DNA from: JAKIYB01 sp964590255
GTDB taxonomy: Bacteria > Armatimonadota > Hebobacteria > CAIYQO01
Direction of reading: 5' to 3'
Length of the DNA: 64,000 nt
Assembly: GCA_964590255.1 (NCBI GenBank)
Contig: CAZPYA010000006.1
Span: 1 to 64,000 of the forward strand
Below the pieces are notes generated by a model that was not told the DNA's origin, ran no database searches, and saw only the letters and a program-made list of their open reading frames with translations. The translations under genes and the position numbers were made by a program. This document shows, in pieces, positions 58,550 through 64,000 of the stretch (positions are counted from its first letter, which is position 1; each line of letters starts with the position of its first letter).

Positions 58550-60010
58550 TTACGCTTCCGGGGTCGGGGGCGTGCCGCCGACCATGCCCGGAATCTTTTT
58601 CACCAGGTCTTCCAGCTTCAGGCCGGTGAGGGCTTCCACCATCGGCGGCAGTTGCGCGATGATGGTGGTGATGTCGCCGGTGACTTTGCTGGCGCCGGCA
58701 TTCGGGCTGTCGCCGGTGCTCACTACCACGATCTTCTCGGTCTTGGCCAGCGGGGCGGCGATGGCGGTGGCGATTTCCGGCAGGCGGTCGATGAACATCT
58801 GCGCAATGGCCGCCTCGTTGTATTCGCGCCAGGCCGCGGCCTTTTTCGCCATCGCTTCCGCGGTGGCGAGACCCTGCTGGCGGATGACTTCGGCTTCGGC
58901 GAGACCGCGAGCCTTGTTGGCGTCCGCTTCCGCGGTACCGGTGGCGCGGATGGCATCAGCCTGCCCCTGTGCGGTGGCGCGCAGGCGATACTGTTCGGCG
59001 TCGGCGAGTTGCTGAATGCGGTAGCGTTCGGCGTCGGCCGGACGCTCGATGGTGGCGGTGAGTTCCTTTTCCCGGCGCTGGATTTCCTTCTCCTGCACCT
59101 GGATGAGGTTGTCCTTTTCCACCACCTGCACCTTCACCTGCTCGGCGGTGACGAGCTGCTGCGTCTGGTAGCGCTGCAGGTCGTAGGCCAGGTCGGCTTC
59201 CGCCTTCTTCTGGTTCACCGACGCGGTGTATTCGGCCAGTTTCATTTTGTAGTCGCGGTCCGCTTCGGCGATCTGCGTGTCGGCGGCGTATTTCGCCGTC
59301 TGCCCTTCCTGGTTCGCCTGGGCGGAACGGATGATGGCGTCGCGGTTGGCTTCCGCTTCGCCGATGGTGGCGTCGCGCTTCACCTGGGCGATGCGCGGCT
59401 TGCCGAGGGCGTCCAGGTAGCCCTGAGTGTCGCGGATGTCGCGGATGGTGAAGCTGACGATCTGCAGGCCCATGTTGGCCAGGTCGGTGGCGGCGACGTC
59501 CTGCACGCGCTGGGCGAACTTGTCGCGTTCGCGGTATATCTCTTCCACCGTCATCATGCCCAGGATGGCGCGCAAGTGGCCTTCCACCGTCTGCAGCGCG
59601 ATCTGGCGGATCTGCGCCGAGCCCATGCTGAGGAACTGCTCGGCGGCGGTGCCGATGGAGACGTCATCGTTGCGCACCTTGATCTGCGCGATGCCGTCCA
59701 CCTGCACGGGCACGCCCATCACCGTATACACTTCCGGGGTGCGCACTTCCAGCGTCATCAGCTCGAGGCTCATCACCTCGGCCTTTTCGATGACCGGCAG
59801 CACGAAGGTGCCGCCGCCGCGCACCAGGCGGAAGCCGACGGAGGTCGGCCGACCGTCTGGCCCGCGCACGATGCGCCGGCGCCCGGAGACGATGAGCACC
59901 TGGTTCGGGCCCACCTTCACCCACCAATGGGCGACCAGCGAGAGGATCACGATGACGACGATCACGAAGATCACCGCCGCGAAAATGACGTTCGGATCCA
60001 GTGGTGGCAT
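58550..60010 (-). CDS. floT: Flotillin-like membrane scaffold protein
   Basis: A 486-residue protein. A single N-terminal hydrophobic hairpin or anchor (VIFAAVIFVIVVIVILSLVA) is followed by a PHB/SPFH domain: VGPNQVLIVSGRRRIVRG, VMGVPVQVDGIAQIKV and GHLRAILGMMTVEEIYRERD. A long coiled coil rich in Ala and Glu comes next (AEADRDYKMKLAEYTASVNQ; ATAEAMAKKAAAWREYNEAA). The C-terminal part has LPEIATAIAAPLAKTEKIVV. Flotillins organise membrane domains. The gene symbol is by family; orthology to Bacillus FloT is not proved. A terminator follows closely. Confidence 0.9.
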   Translation of the reverse strand: MPPLDPNVIFAAVIFVIVVIVILSLVAHWWVKVGPNQVLIVSGRRRIVRGPDGRPTSVGFRLVRGGGTFVLPVIEKAEVMSLELMTLEVRTPEVYTVMGVPVQVDGIAQIKVRNDDVSIGTAAEQFLSMGSAQIRQIALQTVEGHLRAILGMMTVEEIYRERDKFAQRVQDVAATDLANMGLQIVSFTIRDIRDTQGYLDALGKPRIAQVKRDATIGEAEANRDAIIRSAQANQEGQTAKYAADTQIAEADRDYKMKLAEYTASVNQKKAEADLAYDLQRYQTQQLVTAEQVKVQVVEKDNLIQVQEKEIQRREKELTATIERPADAERYRIQQLADAEQYRLRATAQGQADAIRATGTAEADANKARGLAEAEVIRQQGLATAEAMAKKAAAWREYNEAAIAQMFIDRLPEIATAIAAPLAKTEKIVVVSTGDSPNAGASKVTGDITTIIAQLPPMVEALTGLKLEDLVKKIPGMVGGTPPTPEA

Positions 60011-60394
60011 ACTATAACTCCTTTACTGACAGTGACGTCCTGCCACATCTCTCCTGGGGGAGGAACCATTCGCTCCCGCCGCTGAGATAAACACGATAAG
60101 TGCGAACGTCAAGGGGGTGGCTGCGCGAGGAACCCGGGCCTCCACGCCCTGACGTGCGTCCTGCAGCGATGGATCGAGGCCCGGCAGCGAGGAAGGCAGT
60201 GAAAGGGCCGGCGACTGGACATCGACCGCACGCAACATTTCCCAACGTTCCACGAGCAAGCGCCGAACTCCTCTTGCCGCGAAATTTTTTCTCTCGGTTC
60301 CGTTTCCGCGCCGGAGACGGACCCGGCAGGAAAAGCGCCGGCGTTGCCGAACAGGAATGGAAACGACCCACGGCGCGGACAGGGAGGTAGAACC
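60011..60394. other. Intergenic region between flotillin and HEAT-repeat genes
   Basis: The two genes diverge from this 384-base stretch, so promoters must lie here on both strands. I see no consensus pair that I would defend, no hairpin with a U-run and no repeat of the families found elsewhere. Confidence 0.3.
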
Positions 60395-63304
60395 ATGCGG
60401 GCACCGGGTGCGGGGTGGCGCGTACTGGTGGTGCTGTGCGGGCTGGCGCTGGCGCTGGCGGCGCCGGCGCAGACGACGGCGCAGTTGCTGGAGCAGTTGA
60501 AAGCGGCCGACGCGGCGGCGCGGGTGACCGCCATGCAGCAGTTGGGTCGGCAGCGGGCGCGCGAGGCGGTGCCGGCGCTCATCGCCGTCACCCGCGAACA
60601 CAGCCCCACGCTGCGGGCGCAGGCGGCGGCGGCGCTGGGGCAGATCGGCGACGCGCGGGCCACCCCCGCGCTGATCGCGCTGCTGGCCGACCCCTTCGCG
60701 CTAACGCGCGGCGCGGCGGCCCAGGCGCTGGGCGTGCTGAAAGACCGCGCCGCCGTGCCGGCGCTGGTGAAGGCCGCGCGCAACGCCGATTCCGGCATCC
60801 AGGCGACGGCCATCGAAGCGCTGGGACGCATCGGCGACGGCGCGGCAGCGCCCGACCTGCTGGCGCTGCTGGACGACCCCGACCCCGAGGTGCGCCGCGC
60901 CGTCAGCCTCGCCTTGCGCGCGCTGAACGACCCCCGCGCGGCCCTTGCCGGCCTGCACGACCCCGACGCCGCCACGCGGCTGGCCGCCGTGCAGGCACTG
61001 GCTCCCTTGCAAGTGCCGGAGGCCCGCTCCTCCTTCATCGCCCTGCTGCAGGACGAATCGCCCGAGGTGCGCGCGGCGGCGGCGGCGGCGCTGGGCCGCT
61101 ACCCCGACGCGAAAACGCGCGATATCCTCCTCGCCACCCTGCAGGCCAGCAAGGACGCCACAGTGCGCGCCGCCTGCCTGCAGGCGCTGGCCCCCACCCG
61201 CGACCTGCGGTTGCTGGAGCCGGTGCTGCGGATGCTGGAAGATATGCAAGACGACTACGACAATGGGCCGTTGCTGGCAGTAGCCATGGAGGTGGCGGGG
61301 CAACTGCGCGACGCCCGCGCCGTGCCGCTGCTGCTGCCGCTGCTGGGCCGGGACATTGATATCGGCAAGGAGCGCGACATCCGCGACACGCTCGACAGCG
61401 CCTTCCACCGCATCGGCACTCCAGCGCTGGTGGCGCTGCTGGCGCAACTCGCGCCCGAGATCGAGCAGCCCGACCGACAGGCCGCCATCAGCGCCCTCGG
61501 CCGCTGGCAGCACCCGCGCGCGGTGGAGCCGCTGCTGGCCCTGCTGCCCGACGCCGATGTCGGCTACGATGCCGCCGCGGCGCTGTGCAGCTCGCGCCGG
61601 TCCAGCGCATGGCTCACCCAAACGTCCGCAGCAACTCCGCACGAGCCGATCGCCTTCAATCCACACCCGCCGAATCCCGGTGCCTGGTGCCGCGACCGCC
61701 GGCTGGAAGACTACCTGCTGGCGCACACCTCACCCACCCGCATGGATGTGTATGAGTATCTGGCGGATATGGGCAGCACGCGAGCCGTGGACCGTATCGC
61801 GGCTGCTTTGCGCGCGACGGACGATTATCGCCGCCGTGAAGCAAAAGACGCGCTTCGCCTCTTCGCCGATCCCCGGTTGGTGGCGATTCAACTGGAATTA
61901 TACACGCGCGGCTGGGGCACAATGGGTGCATTGAAGCATACGCCTGATCCGCCGGCACTGGAGCCGTATTTCGCAGCATTCCAGCATAAGAATCCCGAGG
62001 TGCGCAAAATGATGGCTGCCGTGTTCGGCGCCATGGGCGACGCCCGCGCCGTGCCAACGCTGCTCAACCGCATCCAGCACGACCCGGATCCCGGGGTGCG
62101 CGAATATTGCGCGCTGGCGCTGGGGATGATCGGCGACACGCGGGCGGTGCCGGTGCTGCTGAACCGGCTGAGCGACCCGGTGGAGTGGGCGCGCAGCGCG
62201 GCCGCGTGGGCGCTGGGGCAGCTTGGCGACCGCCGTGCCATCATCCCGCTGCAGCAGAAGCTGAACCCAAATGACCCCCGCACCGCCGTGCGCGCCGCGC
62301 GGTCGCTGGCGCAGTTGGACGATCCGGTGGGGGCGGAGATGCTGCTAACGCTGCTGCGCCACCAGGATGACATGGTGCGGAGTATCGCCGCGCAGACGGC
62401 ACATTCGCTGCCCGGTCCGCGCGCGGTGGACGCGGCGCTGATCATCTTGGCCAGCGGCGATGAAGAGGCGCAGGCCAAGGCCACCAATCTGCTGCGCGCC
62501 ATTCACGACCCCGCCGCCGTGGAGGATCTGTTGCCGTTGCTATGGCATGAGGACGCGGGCATTCGCACCGCCGCCGCCCACGCACTGGGCCGCACCGGCG
62601 CGGCGGCGGCACGCGACCCGCTGGCGGCCTGTCTTGACGCCGACGACGCGCTGGCGACCGAGGCGGCCATCGCGCTGGTGCGGCTGGGCGACGCCCGAGG
62701 ATTGCCGACGGTGCTGGAGATCGCCGCCGATCCGGCGAATGCTGTGCGAGCGGACGCGCTGCTGGCGCTGGGCGACGGGACGACGATGGTCGATCCACGC
62801 ATCGCGGAGACGCTGGCGCCCGTGTTGGCCGATGTTGATCCTTTCACCGCCGCCTTCGCCGCCCGGGCGCTGGCGCGGCGCGGCGACCATCGCGGCGCGG
62901 AGCACCTGATCGCCGTGCTGGCGCAGGATGAGGACCCGGCGCTCTATTTACTCGCCGTGCCGTATCTGGCCGAAATTCGCGACCCGCGGGCCTCAGCGCC
63001 GCTGCAGGCACTGCTGCCGAAGACAACCTTCCCGGCGCGGTTGGCGATCATCGAGGCGCTGGGGGCTATCGGCAACCCGGACGCCCTGTCGCTGCTCGGC
63101 ACGCTGCGCGCCCACCCCGACCCTCGCGTGCGCGCGGCGCTGGCCCGCGGCCTGTGGGGCCAGGGGGCGGCGGCGGTGCCGCTGCTGCAAGGCCTGCGCG
63201 CCGACGCCGTCTCCACCGTGCGCGCCGCCGCCGAACGCTCAACCGCGCGCGTGCTGGGCGTGGTGGGGACGGTGATGGAAGCGGGCACGGTACCGGGGTG
63301 GTAA
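60395..63304 (+). CDS. Secreted HEAT-repeat protein
   Basis: A 969-residue protein with a signal peptide (WRVLVVLCGLALALAAPAQT). It is built of about 25 or more HEAT/PBS-lyase-type repeats with the pattern A-V-x-x-L-x-x-A-L-G-x-I-G-D-x-R-A-x-P-x-L. Examples are ATPALIALLADPFALTRGAA, AVPALVKAARNADSGIQATA and AVPVLLNRLSDPVEWARSAA. A non-repeat insert of about 90 residues (SSAWLTQTSAATPHEPIAFN) interrupts the array near residues 410-500. Such solenoids usually bind other proteins. GGGAGG fixes the ATG at 60395 over an upstream in-frame ATG. Confidence 0.85.
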   Translation: MRAPGAGWRVLVVLCGLALALAAPAQTTAQLLEQLKAADAAARVTAMQQLGRQRAREAVPALIAVTREHSPTLRAQAAAALGQIGDARATPALIALLADPFALTRGAAAQALGVLKDRAAVPALVKAARNADSGIQATAIEALGRIGDGAAAPDLLALLDDPDPEVRRAVSLALRALNDPRAALAGLHDPDAATRLAAVQALAPLQVPEARSSFIALLQDESPEVRAAAAAALGRYPDAKTRDILLATLQASKDATVRAACLQALAPTRDLRLLEPVLRMLEDMQDDYDNGPLLAVAMEVAGQLRDARAVPLLLPLLGRDIDIGKERDIRDTLDSAFHRIGTPALVALLAQLAPEIEQPDRQAAISALGRWQHPRAVEPLLALLPDADVGYDAAAALCSSRRSSAWLTQTSAATPHEPIAFNPHPPNPGAWCRDRRLEDYLLAHTSPTRMDVYEYLADMGSTRAVDRIAAALRATDDYRRREAKDALRLFADPRLVAIQLELYTRGWGTMGALKHTPDPPALEPYFAAFQHKNPEVRKMMAAVFGAMGDARAVPTLLNRIQHDPDPGVREYCALALGMIGDTRAVPVLLNRLSDPVEWARSAAAWALGQLGDRRAIIPLQQKLNPNDPRTAVRAARSLAQLDDPVGAEMLLTLLRHQDDMVRSIAAQTAHSLPGPRAVDAALIILASGDEEAQAKATNLLRAIHDPAAVEDLLPLLWHEDAGIRTAAAHALGRTGAAAARDPLAACLDADDALATEAAIALVRLGDARGLPTVLEIAADPANAVRADALLALGDGTTMVDPRIAETLAPVLADVDPFTAAFAARALARRGDHRGAEHLIAVLAQDEDPALYLLAVPYLAEIRDPRASAPLQALLPKTTFPARLAIIEALGAIGNPDALSLLGTLRAHPDPRVRAALARGLWGQGAAAVPLLQGLRADAVSTVRAAAERSTARVLGVVGTVMEAGTVPGW

Positions 63305-63362
63305 CAAAAAGGGCCGAAGGCCCGGCAGCCGATAGTGCATCACCGCAATGATTATGTCATTT

Positions 63363-63533
63363 CCCCTCTCCCAGAATTGGGAGAGGGGCAGGGGTGAGGG
63401 CGCGCGCGGGAGCGCGCAACGAGAACAGATTCACTGCGATCAGATGCTCGCCACGGTAGTAATGCGGAATGTCGTTGCGCGCTCCCGCGCGCGCCCTCAT
63501 CCCCAACCCTTCTCCCAATCCTGGGAGAAGGGA
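63363..63533. repeat. 60-bp inverted repeat of the CGTTGCGCGCTCC-type element
   Basis: CCCTCTCCCAGAATTGGGAG followed by a GAGGGCGCGCGCGGGAGCGC segment (63363-63422) is matched by its diverged complement at 63473-63533, around a 50-base centre. The remaining parts of 63305-63643 show nothing clear. Confidence 0.65.
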
Positions 63534-63643
63534 GGACCGGAGATGCAATGATACTCCGTATATTTACCTTGGTGGGATACTCACAGCTTCGGCCTCTTCG
63601 GGGCAAGAAACCCCCTAGCCATGCACGCCATTTCGGATGTTCG

Positions 63644-64000
63644 CTAAGGTTTTTCGTAAACCACTTCGCCGTTCACCCACGTCATTGCCGGCGTCAGGTC
63701 GTCATCCCACAGCACCAGGTCGGCGAGGGCGCCGGCCTTTAGCGTGCCCTGGCGGGTGAGGCCGAGGAGGCGGGCTGGGTTGGCGGTGGCCATAGCCCAC
63801 ACCTGCGCGGGGGGCAGGTCGAGCCACTGTAGCAGGTTGCGCAGGCCGGCATCCATGGTGAGGGCGCTGCCGGCCAGCGCGCCGGCCATGGGGTGGTCGC
63901 CACCGATGCGCGCGCCCTGGCCCGGCGCCACACGCACGGGGTAGCCCCATGGCGTGTCGTACGTGCCGGCGGGCAGGCCGGCGCCGATGTTCGCGTCGGT
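63644..64000 (-). CDS. nagA: N-acetylglucosamine-6-phosphate deacetylase-like protein, C-terminal part (5' end outside window)
   Basis: The 118 visible residues begin TDANIGAGLPAGTYDTPWGY, which matches the NagA segment around the catalytic Asp (usually VTDAMAAAG). They continue PMAGALAGSALTMDAGLRNL and end TLKAGALADLVLWDDDLTPA with TWVNGEVVYEKP. The amidohydrolase converts N-acetylglucosamine-6-phosphate to the amino sugar in amino-sugar use or cell-wall recycling. The metal-binding N-terminal half is outside the window, so paralogue status cannot be judged. Confidence 0.85.
   Translation of the reverse strand, partial: TDANIGAGLPAGTYDTPWGYPVRVAPGQGARIGGDHPMAGALAGSALTMDAGLRNLLQWLDLPPAQVWAMATANPARLLGLTRQGTLKAGALADLVLWDDDLTPAMTWVNGEVVYEKP

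Overview
The window is high-GC bacterial chromosome and looks like a member of the Armatimonadota or a close relative. This taxonomic guess is an inference. It rests on four prepilin-like proteins that share the FTLIELLVVIAIIAILAAILFPVFA type of N-terminus (three with an H-Xn-DG motif), many secreted carbohydrate-active proteins, and GC-rich dispersed hairpin elements between genes. MurE carries the DNPR motif of meso-diaminopimelate ligases. No rRNA, tRNA or CRISPR array was recognised.

Left part (1-8.4 kb, mostly + strand): the 3'-truncated start of a prepilin gene, then gatA, an MNT/HEPN pair, holA, a Phd/YefM antitoxin with a palindromic operator cluster and a decayed-looking partner, acylphosphatase, murE and an overlapping sensor histidine kinase. 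Next (8.7-21.7 kb, - strand): a PTS EIIC, a DUF218/YdcF protein, a second prepilin, a 1269-residue secreted jelly-roll protein with a smaller secreted neighbour, an O-antigen ligase-like protein with an overlapping membrane protein, and a P2A-type cation ATPase.

Middle part (22.4-40 kb): a prepilin whose C-terminal half looks like a PstS phosphate-binding domain; a small DUF4240 locus with an amber-interrupted neighbour; hpf; ispDF overlapping a PIN/TRAM membrane protein; a GH32-like enzyme; a GspG-like pseudopilin; two translationally coupled secreted proteins of a probable glycan-degrading unit; mscL with a zinc ribbon; a GH36-like alpha-galactosidase; and a fourth prepilin with an extra C-terminal domain.

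Right part (40-64 kb): an FtsX-like permease with its ATPase behind a consensus promoter, two DegT/DnrJ aminotransferases flanking a TIG-domain secreted protein, a large secreted toroid-like protein, a GH42-like enzyme, a secreted protein coupled to an EF-hand-flanked serine hydrolase, a frameshifted sulfatase, a flotillin, a HEAT-repeat secreted protein and the end of a nagA-like deacetylase.

The intergenic DNA carries several families of short MITE-like or palindromic repeats. One has three copies of about 150 bp with terminal inverted repeats and flanking direct repeats. Another has two copies of exactly 83 bp. A third is a 164-bp element beginning at the stop codon of the ABC ATPase. The most unusual coding feature is the prepilin/PstS-like fusion at 22.4-23.9 kb. 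All family assignments come from reading motifs; no database search was run.
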